DNA of 64,000 bases from an uncultured Caulobacterales bacterium (lineage in GTDB: Bacteria; Pseudomonadota; Alphaproteobacteria; Caulobacterales; Caulobacteraceae). Where the stretch lies: contig CAIOYC010000029.1 in NCBI GenBank assembly GCA_903862425.1, positions 1 through 64,000 on the forward strand. The letters run 5' to 3'. This document shows, piece after piece, positions 1-8,589 of this stretch (the first letter of the stretch is position 1; each line of letters starts with the position of its first letter). Both the position numbers and the translations under genes were made by a program. The notes under the pieces are model-generated. The model saw nothing but the letters and a program-made list of their open reading frames with translations. It was not told the origin of the DNA and did no database searches.

Positions 1-58
1 CCCACGAAGCCGAAGGGACCTGGGTCGCGCCAGGCGCCCCGGAGGCGCAACGGATCAC

Positions 59-131
59 GCGGAGCATCCCAGCTTCGTCGAAACCCACAGCGCACTACCC
101 CACGGTCCCGGACGGGGCCGGGATGCTCCGC
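59..131. repeat. 12-bp inverted repeat at window edge
   Basis: GCGGAGCATCCC at 59-70 is matched exactly by its reverse complement at 120-131, with 49 bases between. No convincing reading frame runs through 1-180. The arms could form a long-loop hairpin, or be the ends of a small repeat unit. Nothing else is recognised in the first 180 bases. Confidence 0.5.
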
Positions 132-180
132 ACCCTCCCCACACCGGTTTGCAGCCGTAGGATGCGGACCTGTGCCTGAA

Positions 181-312
181 GCCCTTCCCCCTTGAGGGGG
201 GAAGGGTTTGGGTTGGGGGTGACACCGGTGGCGGAGGTTGGCGCCACCTCGCCTCATCCTGAAGCGGTGCACCCCCAACCCCGGCCCTTCCCCCCTCAAC
301 AGGGGGAAGGGA
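181..312. repeat. Paired inverted intergenic repeat (REP/BIME-like)
   Basis: Two GC-rich units face each other. The left one (about 182-222) reads CCCTTCCCCCTTGAGGGG and runs into GGGTTGGGGGTG. The right one (about 269-310) begins CACCCCCAACCCC and ends CAGGGGGAAGGG. Each unit also has its own short palindrome. This arrangement of two inverted units between genes is typical of REP/BIME-type elements. It lies downstream of the minus-strand M28 peptidase gene and may cap that transcript. Confidence 0.65.
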
Positions 313-361
313 GCCTGTGGATGACGGCTGGCCGGTCTAGCCTGGTCGCGGCGCCAGCGCC

Positions 362-1774
362 CTATCGCCGCCCCGTCGGGGCGGGCGGGGCGGTTGCGGC
401 CAGCGCGCGGAAGTCCACGTCGGTGTCGGCGATGAGGTCGACGAAGGCGACCCAGGCGGCGACGGCCTTGTCCATCCGGTGCGGGTCGGTCTTGTCCAGG
501 GTGTCGTCGGGCGTGTGGTGCCAGTCGAAATAATGCGTGCCGTCCTGGCGCAGCTCGGCCAGAGGTACGCCCACCAGGCTCTCCACGTCCGAGCCGCCGT
601 TGGTGGCGGGGGCGCGGTCGATATAGATGTCGAGAGGCGCGATCACATTGGCCAGGGCCTTGCCGTAGTCGCTGGCGCGCGCGCCAGCGGGCAGCTGGAT
701 GGCGTAGGGCGGCTCGGCCCCGAAGTCGCTCTCCGAAGCGACGACGTGGTTGGCCTGCTCCGCCGCCGGATGGGCCGCCGCATAGGCCTTGTTGGAGAAG
801 TCGAGCTCCTCCGCGCCGAAGAAGGCGACGCGGATAGTGCGGCGGGTCGAGCCGTGGTCGGCGATCAGCTTGGCGGCGGCGGCGGTGATGGCTACCCCTG
901 CCCCGTCGTCGATGGCCCCGGTGCCGAGGTCCCAGCTATCCAGGTGGCCGCCGATCAGCACCACCTCCTCCGGCTTGTCGCGGCCGGGGATCTCGCCAAT
1001 CACCGTGTCCGCCGTCGCGCCGGGCTTGAAGGTGGGGGTCGAGACGAGGCGCACGCGCACGGGCTTGCCCAGCGCCACGAGGCGGTCGAGTTGCTCAGCG
1101 TCCGGCACGGCCAGGGCCACGGCTGGGATGTGGGCGGGGCGCGAGGCGCCGGTGTGGGGCGTGCGCACGCTGTTCGTGGCCAGCGAGCGGATCATGTAGC
1201 CGATCGCCCCGCGCTTCTCCGCCTCCACAGGTCCAAAGGTGCGCATGGCGTTGATCTGGCCATAACCAGCCCCGTCCTGGGCGCGGACCATGGGTTGGGT
1301 GACCACGGCGATCCTGCCCTTCAGCGCGCCGGGCGGCTGGGCCAGCATATCGGCATAGGTATGGAACAGAACGATCTCCGCCTCGATGCCCTCGGGCGGT
1401 GTGGCGGCGGAGTTGCCGAGGGCGGTGATGAACAGGCGCTGGGCGTGCTCGCCCACCACGGCGGCGCGCTCCTCCCCGCGGGTCCAGCCGTTGACGGGGA
1501 AGCTCTCGATATGGACGTTCTTGAAGCCGAGCGCCTTCAACTTGGCCACGCCCCATTGGGCCGCGCGGTGCTGGGCTTCGGACCCCTCCAGCCGGGGTCC
1601 GATCTCGGTGGTGAGCGAGGACAGGATCGGATAGGCGAGCGTCCCCGCCAACGCCTTGTCCCGCAGCGCCGCCGCCGTCGCCTCGGCCTTGGCCCAGTCC
1701 GCCGCTGTCATGGGCGCGGCATGGGCCGTGGAGGCGGCGAAGAGGAGGGCAGCGAGGGCGGCGGCGAGCTTCAT
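362..1774 (-). CDS. M28-family zinc metallopeptidase, exported
   Basis: Predicted secreted aminopeptidase or carboxypeptidase of family M28. Residues 1-20 form a clear Sec signal peptide ending AHA-A, so the enzyme should act in the periplasm. A PA-like insert lies at about 110-240 and the di-zinc catalytic domain follows. Visible ligand and catalytic motifs are GGHLDSWD (about 275-282), DDGAG (289-293), FFGAEE (318-323), SESDFG (347-352) and HHTPDD near the C-terminus. At 470 residues it has the usual length for plasma glutamate carboxypeptidase-like M28 proteins. It appears monocistronic: the upstream transpeptidase gene ends 78 bases away, and inverted repeats lie downstream. The substrate cannot be told from sequence. 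Confidence 0.9.
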   Translation of the reverse strand: MKLAAALAALLFAASTAHAAPMTAADWAKAEATAAALRDKALAGTLAYPILSSLTTEIGPRLEGSEAQHRAAQWGVAKLKALGFKNVHIESFPVNGWTRGEERAAVVGEHAQRLFITALGNSAATPPEGIEAEIVLFHTYADMLAQPPGALKGRIAVVTQPMVRAQDGAGYGQINAMRTFGPVEAEKRGAIGYMIRSLATNSVRTPHTGASRPAHIPAVALAVPDAEQLDRLVALGKPVRVRLVSTPTFKPGATADTVIGEIPGRDKPEEVVLIGGHLDSWDLGTGAIDDGAGVAITAAAAKLIADHGSTRRTIRVAFFGAEELDFSNKAYAAAHPAAEQANHVVASESDFGAEPPYAIQLPAGARASDYGKALANVIAPLDIYIDRAPATNGGSDVESLVGVPLAELRQDGTHYFDWHHTPDDTLDKTDPHRMDKAVAAWVAFVDLIADTDVDFRALAATAPPAPTGRR

Positions 1775-1852
1775 GGCGTCACTCCAGGGGGAGGATCACG
1801 CTTAACGCCAACCGCGCGGGCTGCCCAGAGCCCACTCTCGTCGTCCGGTGCG

Positions 1853-2359
1853 CTATCGCTGCACAACCATCAGCGCATCGCCCGGTTCGGCCATGGCGAG
1901 CAGGCCTTCGAGGTCCTGCCGCGCCAGGGCCACGCAGCCCTGGGTGGGCGGATAGCCGGGCTTGGCGCAGTGCAGGAAGATGGCCGAGCCCAGGTCGGGA
2001 ACCGGCGGGTCGTCGTTGTGGCCGAGCACGACGCAGATGTCGTAGAGTTCGTCCTCGCGCCACAGGGTCTCAGCCGAGGCGGGGTAGGGCAGGGTTACCG
2101 GGCGGTTATAGGCGGGATCGGTCGGCGCGTCGCACCAGCCGTCGTGTTCGCGGATTTCCTGCAGCGGCAGGCGTGTCGCGGGCGGTCCGCCCCGGTCGGC
2201 GCGATACAAAACCCGGCGGATCGGCCACACGCCCAGTGGAGTCGCCCCGTCGCCCTCGCGCTTCAGCGAGGCGGGGATCACCCCGGCCTGGCCGAGAGCG
2301 CAACGAACCTCCCGCGCGCCCATCGCCAACAGACCGTCGGAAAAGGCGGTGAAGATCAT
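1853..2359 (-). CDS. L,D-transpeptidase (YkuD-type) family protein
   Basis: A compact 168-residue YkuD/ErfK domain protein. The diagnostic nucleophile region is HCAKPGYPPTQGCVAL near residues 131-146, with the catalytic His and Cys spaced as in the family. L,D-transpeptidases cross-link peptidoglycan or attach proteins to it. However, no signal peptide or membrane anchor is visible from the ATG at 2359, which is unusual for an enzyme that acts outside the membrane. It may be exported by another route or process a different substrate. It is divergent from the response-regulator gene with only 57 bases between starts, so the two promoters must overlap and co-regulation is possible. Confidence 0.85.
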   Translation of the reverse strand: MIFTAFSDGLLAMGAREVRCALGQAGVIPASLKREGDGATPLGVWPIRRVLYRADRGGPPATRLPLQEIREHDGWCDAPTDPAYNRPVTLPYPASAETLWREDELYDICVVLGHNDDPPVPDLGSAIFLHCAKPGYPPTQGCVALARQDLEGLLAMAEPGDALMVVQR

Positions 2360-2416
2360 GCGCTCGGCCTCGTTTCTCCTTATGTAGAACCCAAATCAGC
2401 AAGGCAGGATAGCCGC

Positions 2417-3103
2417 ATGGCCCAGGCCAAGACCATTCTGGTGATCGACGACGACGAGGATCTGCGCTCCGCCCTGGTGGAGCAGATCGAGCTGGAGGAC
2501 GAGTTCCGCGCCGAGCAGGCCAATACCGCCGGGGCGGGGGTGGAGGCGGCCAAGACGGTGCAGCCGGACCTGATCCTGCTCGACGTGGACCTGCCGGACT
2601 TCGACGGTCGGGAGGCCTGCCGCCGGATGCGCGAACAGGGCGTTGTGGCCCCCATCATCATGCTCACCGCCCAGGATTCCGACGCCGACACCATCAAGGG
2701 CCTCGACGCCGGGGCCGACGACTATGTGTCCAAGCCGTTCAAGTTCTCGGTGCTGCTCGCCCGCATCCGCGCCCAGCTGCGCAGCCACGAGCAGTCGGAG
2801 AACGCGGTCTTCCACCTCGGCCCTTACGAGTTCCGCCCGGCGCAGAAGCTGCTCATCGACGCCGCCAAGAAGAAGGTGCGGCTGACCGAGAAGGAGACCA
2901 ACATCCTGAAATACCTCTACCGCGCTGGCGGAAAGCCGGTGGGGCGCGAGGAGTTACTCACCGAGGTGTGGGGCTACAACGCCGGGGTCACCACCCATAC
3001 ACTGGAGACCCACATCTACCGCCTGCGTCAGAAGATCGAGCCCGATGCCGCGTCGGCCAAGCTCCTGGTCACCGAGGCGGGTGGGTATCGGCTACAGAGC
3101 TAG
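2417..3103 (+). CDS. OmpR/PhoB-family response regulator
   Basis: 228-residue two-domain regulator. The N-terminal receiver has the acidic cluster VIDDDED (about 9-15), the phospho-acceptor Asp in LLDVDLPDFDG and the conserved Lys in VSKPF. The C-terminal winged helix ends THTLETHIYRLRQKIE and VTEAGGYRL, as in OmpR-type DNA-binding domains. The open frame extends far upstream, but ATG 2417, preceded by GGCAGGAT, gives a protein of family length. No histidine kinase is adjacent, so it is an orphan here. The C-terminal signature resembles alphaproteobacterial CenR-type envelope regulators; that assignment is a guess and is left out of the symbol. Its stop overlaps the convergent exonuclease gene by 12 bases. 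Confidence 0.9.
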   Translation: MAQAKTILVIDDDEDLRSALVEQIELEDEFRAEQANTAGAGVEAAKTVQPDLILLDVDLPDFDGREACRRMREQGVVAPIIMLTAQDSDADTIKGLDAGADDYVSKPFKFSVLLARIRAQLRSHEQSENAVFHLGPYEFRPAQKLLIDAAKKKVRLTEKETNILKYLYRAGGKPVGREELLTEVWGYNAGVTTHTLETHIYRLRQKIEPDAASAKLLVTEAGGYRLQS

Positions 3104-3886
3104 GTCGGCGGTGACCGGGGCGTGGTCCGAAGGGCGCTCCCATTCACGGACGGTGTCGTGCACACGGGCTTCGCCGGTGAAGTGCTCGGCCAGGCCCGGG
3201 GACGCCCACAGGTGATCCAGGCGCAGGCCGCGGTTGGACTGGCGGAAGTCGGCGGCGCGATAGCTCCACCAGCTGAACAGCTTCTGCGGGTCGGGTACGG
3301 CCTGGCGCACCAGGTCGACGAAACCGAGGGAGTCCTTCAGCCTGCCCATGGCCTCGATCTCAATGGGGGTGTGGCTGACGATCCTGGACATCTGCCGGTG
3401 ACTCCAGACGTCGAACTCGCCCGGCGCGATGTTCATGTCGCCAAGGATCAGCAGCGCGGCTTTGGGATCGCGCCGGGCCATCTCGGCGGTCAGCTTCTCA
3501 TAGAAGTCGAGCTTGTGGTCGAACTTGGGGTTGACCGTCCTGTCGGGTACGTCGCCGCCGGCGGGGATGTAGAAGTTCTGGATCTCCACCCCCCGCACGG
3601 TCGCCGCCACGCAGCGGGCATGGCCTTCGCGGCAGACGTCGAGCACGGGCGCGTCCTCGAAGGGCTCGCGCGAGGCGATGGCGACGCCGTGCCAGCCCTT
3701 CTGGCCGGCGATCTTGAGGTAGGGCAGGCCCATGTCGCGGAAGGCGTTCACCGGGAACTCGCCCTCGCGGCACTTGATCTCCTGCAGGCAGATCACGTCC
3801 GGCTGTTGCTCGGCGGCGAAGCGAGCCACCTGGTCGGCGCGCAGGCGCACGGAGTTGATGTTCCAAGTGGCGATGCGCAGGGTCAT
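3092..3886 (-). CDS. xthA: Exodeoxyribonuclease III
   Basis: 264-residue AP endonuclease/3'-5' exonuclease of the Mg-dependent EEP fold, for base-excision repair. Motifs in order: ATWNINSVR at the N-terminus, LQEIKC (metal-binding Glu), an NFYIPAGG catalytic-loop Tyr, LGDMNIAP, and the terminal LRLDHLW and SDHAP. Start ATG 3886 (protein begins MTLRIATWN) is preferred over an upstream in-frame start at 3925, which adds 13 non-conserved residues and would begin inside the upstream terminator. The gene converges on the response-regulator gene with a 12-base tail-to-tail overlap. Confidence 0.95.
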   Translation of the reverse strand: MTLRIATWNINSVRLRADQVARFAAEQQPDVICLQEIKCREGEFPVNAFRDMGLPYLKIAGQKGWHGVAIASREPFEDAPVLDVCREGHARCVAATVRGVEIQNFYIPAGGDVPDRTVNPKFDHKLDFYEKLTAEMARRDPKAALLILGDMNIAPGEFDVWSHRQMSRIVSHTPIEIEAMGRLKDSLGFVDLVRQAVPDPQKLFSWWSYRAADFRQSNRGLRLDHLWASPGLAEHFTGEARVHDTVREWERPSDHAPVTADLAL

Positions 3887-3923
3887 GCGGTTGCTTCCAT
3901 CGGCGCGACGCCGGCGGCAAGTC

Positions 3924-3952
3924 AAAAAAACGCCCGGCCTTGCGACCGGGCG
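3924..3952 (-). terminator. Rho-independent terminator
   Basis: Read on the minus strand, CGCCCGG, a short loop and CCGGGCG are followed at once by seven T residues. It lies about 190 bases downstream of the lolA stop and 38 bases upstream of the xthA start, so it separates these transcripts. The long untranslated stretch between lolA and this terminator is discussed in the findings. Confidence 0.85.
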
Positions 3953-4143
3953 CTTGAGTTCTCTGATGCACCGTCCGGGAGGGGATAAGTCCGGAAGGGC
4001 GAAGGGGCGTCAGCCAGGCTGGCGTCCATTACGTAGCATAAATGGCACGTGCGGCGATTTGGTTCAAGGGGCGTGCAGATAGGAATTGCATGTGACGAAT
4101 GTGCAACAACCGCGCATTTCGGCCAGAATTCACCAGGCGCCGC

Positions 4144-4800
4144 CTAAGGCTTGAACACGACGCGCGGCGGGTGCGGGTCCTTGAGCACGAAGAGGTCTGC
4201 GGCGAGGGGCATGTTCTTGAGACCCGACAGGCGCACCTGGGTCTTTTGACCCTGTGCATCGATGACGGTCCAGCCCGTGAGGGCGACGGGAGCGGTGGAG
4301 AAGTTCAGCGAGAGCTGCCCCTCCGCCTGCTTGCCCGCGTCGCGCAGGGTGACGATGAAGCCGGTCTTGTCGCGCGCCACGGCGGTGATCACCGCCGCCT
4401 TGTCGAACTTCACCTGATCGCCGAGCAGCATCGCGATGGGCGTGCTCTTCAGCGGATATTTGTCGAAGGTCTTCAACCGGCCGTCATAGACGCTTACCGC
4501 GGTCCCGTCGGATACTACGGTCAAGTCGGTGGGGGCGTCATAAGCGAAACGCGCCTTGCCCGGTCGTTGCAGCGAGAAGGTCCCATTGGTGATCGCCCCG
4601 CGTGGGTCGGTCTGGCTGAAGCGGGCCTGCACGGACTTCAGACCCTGCATATAGATCGCCGCCTGATCGACCAGCGCCTTGTCGGCGGGCGACAGCACGG
4701 CAGGCGCGGCCTTCGCATGCGGGGCAGCAATGCCTGCTGTAGGCAGGGTGAGGCCGAAGCAGAGAGCGATGGCGAGAGGAACGAGGACAGTTGATTTCAT
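4144..4800 (-). CDS. lolA: Outer-membrane lipoprotein carrier protein LolA
   Basis: 218-residue periplasmic chaperone that takes lipoproteins from LolCDE to the outer membrane. Residues 1-25 are a Sec signal peptide (ALCFGLTLPTAGIAA). The mature part shows the LolA signatures QARFSQT, GTFSLQRPGKARFAYD, VVSDGTAVSVYD and the C-terminal DPHPPRVVFKP. Length fits the family. It is transcribed towards xthA but is separated from it by a strong terminator. No LolB or LolCDE gene is in the window. The upstream cytochrome gene is on the same strand, 95 bases away. Confidence 0.9.
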   Translation of the reverse strand: MKSTVLVPLAIALCFGLTLPTAGIAAPHAKAAPAVLSPADKALVDQAAIYMQGLKSVQARFSQTDPRGAITNGTFSLQRPGKARFAYDAPTDLTVVSDGTAVSVYDGRLKTFDKYPLKSTPIAMLLGDQVKFDKAAVITAVARDKTGFIVTLRDAGKQAEGQLSLNFSTAPVALTGWTVIDAQGQKTQVRLSGLKNMPLAADLFVLKDPHPPRVVFKP

Positions 4801-4895
4801 GGCTCTGTCCTAGACGCCCCGCGCGGCGGGGCCAAGGCCGAGCCAGGGCGAGGATGCGGCGATGAAGTGAACCGCCGTTCAGCATGGACGGCGGT

Positions 4896-5318
4896 TCAAC
4901 TCGCCGTCTGCGGCTTATACTTCGCATGGCAGGCGGTGCAGTTGTCGCCCAGCGCGTTGGCGGCGTCGGCCAGCTTGGCCCCATCCTTCGCCTTGGCGGC
5001 GGCTTCGGCCTGGGCGGCGAGGTCGCCGAACTGCTTGGCGGTGGTGGCCCAGACGTCGCCGGGCTTGGCCTGCTCGGGGGTCTGCAGGACGGCGGCTACC
5101 GTGCGAAGCTGGGAAGCAGCCGAAGCAGCGGCCGCCCAGCGCGCATCGATAACCTTGGCGGCGTCCGGACCGTTGGCGGGATCGACCTCGCCGCCCACTG
5201 AGAACAGGATGTTGGAGGCCGGCTCGACCACCGATTTCATCTCGTCCTTCACCGAAGGCGTGGCGGCGACCAGCCCTAACGATACGATGGCCAGAATTCC
5301 CAAACCCGCGCGCTTCAT
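4896..5318 (-). CDS. Cytochrome c556/c'-like protein
   Basis: 140-residue exported haem protein. Starting at ATG 5318 gives a signal peptide (KRAGLGILAIVSLGLVAA). The helical body ends with the single haem-binding motif NCTACHAKYK close to the C-terminus, the position expected for class II (c'-type) cytochromes, which form a four-helix bundle. An upstream in-frame start at 5411 would add 31 residues before the signal sequence and is rejected. The partner is unknown. It lies beside copCD on the same strand but more than 150 bases downstream, so it may be a separate transcript. Confidence 0.88.
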   Translation of the reverse strand: MKRAGLGILAIVSLGLVAATPSVKDEMKSVVEPASNILFSVGGEVDPANGPDAAKVIDARWAAAASAASQLRTVAAVLQTPEQAKPGDVWATTAKQFGDLAAQAEAAAKAKDGAKLADAANALGDNCTACHAKYKPQTAS

Positions 5319-5478
5319 GTGTTCGCTCCGAAAGGCCCTGACCGGTCCAGCATCGAACATGGCCGGCCAGGAGCAAGTTTGGGAAGTAGAATGAGCTCTT
5401 AAGCTCACCATCAGCTAGCCATCGGGCGCGCTGTAACGGGCGAACTTTACGGTTCTGATCGTGTTTCGAACGGTTCCG

Positions 5479-6411
5479 TTATGCCATGGAGGCGGGAGCA
5501 AGGGTTCCCAGCAGACCGACCAAAGCCATAACGCCGAGCGCAACCATAGTCTCGATGGCGAGGCTGAGTTGCAGCGAGCCAAGCGACCGGACGGGCGACC
5601 GGTCTAGGAGCGCGGCGCCAAGGTTCGGCGTGTGCCGGTAGCGGTTCATGGCTGCGAGGATCAGCATCGCGGCGAAGAGGGCCAGCTTGGCGAGGAGAAG
5701 CTTTCCGTAGAGCGTGCTCACCAGCGTCGGCAGGTGGTCGGGGCCGATCAGGAACCAGCTGTTGACCAGACCCGTGGCGACCAGCAGCGCTACGGCCAGC
5801 GTCCCGGCGCCGGCGAATCTGCGCAGCCCGGTGTGCAGCGCTTGGAGAGCGAGGAGGTCGGCTTGCACCTTGCGGCTGGTGGACAGGGCCAGCAGCGCCC
5901 CCAGCGCGCCCAACCACAGCCCGGCAGCCAGCAGGTGGATGAGGTCGGCCCCCAAATGGATCGCGCCGGCCGCGCCGTCGTCCATGGCGCCGTGCCCGGT
6001 CCAGGCGAAGCTCGCCAACGCTGCTCCGCCCATAATTGTAAGGAGCACGCGCTGGAAAAACGACCCAGGTAGCAGTCCCGCCAGCAGTCCTAGAGCGGCA
6101 AGAGTCAAGCGCGTTCCCATGCCGGCGCCCACCGCGGAGCCGGTCACGACGCGCCAAATCTCCGACAATCGCCAGGCGTTGGCGGGTTCGTCGGTCATGG
6201 TCGCGGTCTCGGCGGAAACAGCCAGCGCGCAGCCGATCAGTAGGGCGAGCGCCGCCCCCGGATAGGCCCAGCGTGGCCAGCCCAGCCGTGCGGCTGCCCG
6301 CCCATCTCGTCCGACAAGCCCGTAGAGAAAGAACAGCGGCGCGCCGAACAGCACCACCGCCCCGCCATATTCGGCGAAGCGCGCGGCGGCGGTCCCCAGC
6401 GCGGCGTCCAC
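5479..6411 (-). CDS. copD: CopD family copper-resistance membrane protein
   Basis: 310-residue inner-membrane protein with about eight hydrophobic segments and conserved histidines in the membrane region (WTGHGAMDD, ADLIHLLAAGLWLG, GPDHLP, NRYRHTPNL), as in CopD/PcoD. These proteins are thought to move copper across the inner membrane together with CopC. The start is GTG at 6411, which shares one base with the copC stop (TAGTG), a clear translational coupling. A longer in-frame start at 6474 would lie inside copC and adds a non-conserved Arg-rich leader, so it is rejected. Confidence 0.9.
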   Translation of the reverse strand: MDAALGTAAARFAEYGGAVVLFGAPLFFLYGLVGRDGRAAARLGWPRWAYPGAALALLIGCALAVSAETATMTDEPANAWRLSEIWRVVTGSAVGAGMGTRLTLAALGLLAGLLPGSFFQRVLLTIMGGAALASFAWTGHGAMDDGAAGAIHLGADLIHLLAAGLWLGALGALLALSTSRKVQADLLALQALHTGLRRFAGAGTLAVALLVATGLVNSWFLIGPDHLPTLVSTLYGKLLLAKLALFAAMLILAAMNRYRHTPNLGAALLDRSPVRSLGSLQLSLAIETMVALGVMALVGLLGTLAPASMA

Positions 6412-6791
6412 TATTGGACGGTGAAGGCGATGTCGCCCTTGGTGCGATGCCCGTCGGCGGAGACCACGTGCCAACTCACCTTGTAGGTCCCGGCGGCCAA
6501 GGGCGCGCTGGGCGACAGGGTGACGGTCTTGGTGTCGGCGGGGGTGATCAGAGTACTGGAGCCCAGGGGCGAACCATCCGCCTTGAACAGGTCCGCTCCG
6601 GAAAATTTCGGCTCGAGCTTCTCGCTGAAGTGCATCACCACCGCCTTGGGCGTGGTCACTGCGGCGCCGGCGACGGGGGAAGAGCTCAGCAGGTGCGCGT
6701 GAGCGGCAGCCTGTCCCGCGGCGACGAGCAGGCCGACGGACGCGACAGCCCCGGCCAGAATGCGCAAGGTGGAGTTTTGAAGGTGCGGCAT
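6411..6791 (-). CDS. copC: CopC periplasmic copper-binding protein
   Basis: 126-residue CopC domain protein. A signal peptide (to about residue 33) ends AAAHAHLLSSSP. Cleavage would leave the N-terminal His that binds Cu(II), as known for the family. The second half of the site is WHVVSADGHRTKG near the C-terminus. The Met-rich Cu(I) site of some CopC proteins is absent, so a Cu(II)-only type is likely. Translationally coupled to copD. A copper chaperone here may matter for the copper enzyme tyrosinase at 20.5-21.9 kb, but that link is only thematic. Confidence 0.92.
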   Translation of the reverse strand: MPHLQNSTLRILAGAVASVGLLVAAGQAAAHAHLLSSSPVAGAAVTTPKAVVMHFSEKLEPKFSGADLFKADGSPLGSSTLITPADTKTVTLSPSAPLAAGTYKVSWHVVSADGHRTKGDIAFTVQ

Positions 6792-7046
6792 GGAGCGTCT
6801 CCTATTTTAGCGCCACCTTAGGCGCGCCGAACCTGAACCGCGACTGTCTTTTGCCGCACCTACTAAGCGAAGCCCCGGGCGCATTTTGGCGGCGAAACAG
6901 GGCAAGACGGCCTGAGCCTCGCAACACAATATGCCTCCCAAGCTTGGCCGGGGTACGGAAAAGTCCGAGGAATCTTGATTTATACCCTGCTGGGTTGTGA
7001 TATGTTCGAGGCGTAGCGTAGTCAGGGCGTCGCCGAGGGTTTTCGG

Positions 7047-8561
7047 TTGAGCGGTTCGGAAGATCTCTGGGAAATAATCGGCCAGTCCGGCGCATCGCCT
7101 ATCTGCGCCTTCGACAAGGACTGCCGGCTGATCGCCTTCAACCGGGCGCACAGCGACGAATTCTTCCGCATCTACGCGTACCGGGTGCAGATCGGCGACA
7201 TCTTCCCCGACCTGTTCCTGCCCGAGCAGGCGTCGGTGATTCGCGGCTTCATGGAGCGGGCGCTGAAGGGCGAAATCTTCACCGTGGTGGAGGAGTTCGG
7301 GGATCCAGATGTCGTCCGTCCCTATTGGGAAATACACTATGCGCCGTTGCGCGATGCGGCTGGCGAGATCATCGGCGCCTTCCACCATGCGCAGGACATT
7401 ACTGGCCGCCTACGCGCCGAGGCAGAGCTGCGGTCCGCGCAGGATACGATGCGCCAATCGCAGAAGATGGAGGCCATCGGCCAGCTGACGGGCGGCATCG
7501 CCCACGACTTCAACAACTTGCTGATGGCGATCGGCGGCAATCTCGAACTTCTGTCGATGAAGCTCAGGGCCGATCATCCGGCGCGCAAATATGTGGAGAA
7601 TGCCTCTCTGGCGGCGAGCAAGGGCGCCCGGCTGACCAGCCAGCTCCTGGCCTTCTCGCGTACCCAGAAGATGGACATCAGGCCGGCGGAGCTTGACCCC
7701 GCGCTTGAGGCCGCCATTGGCCTGCTCGGGGCGACGCTTGGACCGATGGTGGAGTTGGAGATCCGCCTCGGCGCGGGCGGGTTCTGGGCCGCGACCGCCA
7801 CCGATCAGCTCGACCTCGCCATCCTGAACCTGGCCATGAACGCCCGCGACGCCATGCCGAACGGTGGCAAGTTGACCTTCTCCAGCCGGCTTTGCCGCGC
7901 CCGCCCGCCAAGCGGAGGTCCGGAGGCGGACTTCCTTTGCGTCAGCGTCTCCGACACGGGCCAGGGCATGAGCGCCGCCGTAGCGGCCCGTGCGGTGGAG
8001 CCATTCTTCACTACCAAGGAGCGGGGCAAGGGCACGGGGCTCGGCCTTGCCCAGGTCTACGGCTTCGTGCGTCAGTGCGGCGGCGATCTGCGGATCTTCA
8101 GCGCGCCTGGCGAGGGGACGACGATCGAACTTCTATTGCCGCGCGTCGGCGCCCACCTGGCGGACCGGCCGTCGCCTACCCCCACCGGCCTGCGCCAGCC
8201 TGACCGTGGGCAGGGCCAGACCATCCTGGTGATCGATGATGACGATAGCGTACGCACCGTCCTGGCCGATGCCCTGCGCACGGTGGGCTTCAAGGTGATG
8301 GAGGCCAATGGCGGCGAAGAGGGTTTGAAGCAGCTGAGCACGGTCCGCCCGGCTGCGGCCATCATCGACTTCATCATGCCGGGTATGAACGGCGCTGAGG
8401 TGGCTCGTCTAGCTCAGGTGCGCCATCCGCGCCTGCCGGTCATCTTCGTCAGCGGCTATTACGACACCATCGCACTCGACGGGATCAGCGGCGCCACCGT
8501 GCTGAGGAAGCCCGTGGACATGGAAGGTCTGCATCGGGCGGTGTCGTCGGCGCTGAATTGA
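7047..8561 (+). CDS. PAS-containing hybrid sensor histidine kinase
   Basis: 504-residue cytosolic hybrid kinase with no membrane segments. Order: PAS domain (about 10-125), HisKA with phospho-acceptor His153 in GGIAHDFNN, HATPase (NLAMNARDAMPNGG, SDTGQGM, GTGLGLAQVYG), and a C-terminal receiver (VIDDDDS at about 394, acceptor Asp near 441 in IIDFIMPG, conserved Lys in LRKPVD near 487). The start is TTG 7047, eight bases behind GAGGG; the nearest upstream ATG runs into a stop. The soluble PAS input suggests a redox, light or ligand signal. The phosphorelay partner is not nearby. A possible promoter TTGATT-N17-TGATAT lies at about 6975-7003. Confidence 0.92.
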   Translation: MSGSEDLWEIIGQSGASPICAFDKDCRLIAFNRAHSDEFFRIYAYRVQIGDIFPDLFLPEQASVIRGFMERALKGEIFTVVEEFGDPDVVRPYWEIHYAPLRDAAGEIIGAFHHAQDITGRLRAEAELRSAQDTMRQSQKMEAIGQLTGGIAHDFNNLLMAIGGNLELLSMKLRADHPARKYVENASLAASKGARLTSQLLAFSRTQKMDIRPAELDPALEAAIGLLGATLGPMVELEIRLGAGGFWAATATDQLDLAILNLAMNARDAMPNGGKLTFSSRLCRARPPSGGPEADFLCVSVSDTGQGMSAAVAARAVEPFFTTKERGKGTGLGLAQVYGFVRQCGGDLRIFSAPGEGTTIELLLPRVGAHLADRPSPTPTGLRQPDRGQGQTILVIDDDDSVRTVLADALRTVGFKVMEANGGEEGLKQLSTVRPAAAIIDFIMPGMNGAEVARLAQVRHPRLPVIFVSGYYDTIALDGISGATVLRKPVDMEGLHRAVSSALN

Positions 8562-8589
8562 GGGTAAGGCTCGGCCAGCAACGTCCCTG

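Noticed and set aside
479-2416. Long open frame on the plus strand antisense to the M28 and transpeptidase genes, in frame with the response regulator
   Set aside because: High-GC DNA leaves antisense frames open. The response-regulator family starts at 2417, and the translated upstream part is Gly/Arg/Val-rich without family signatures.
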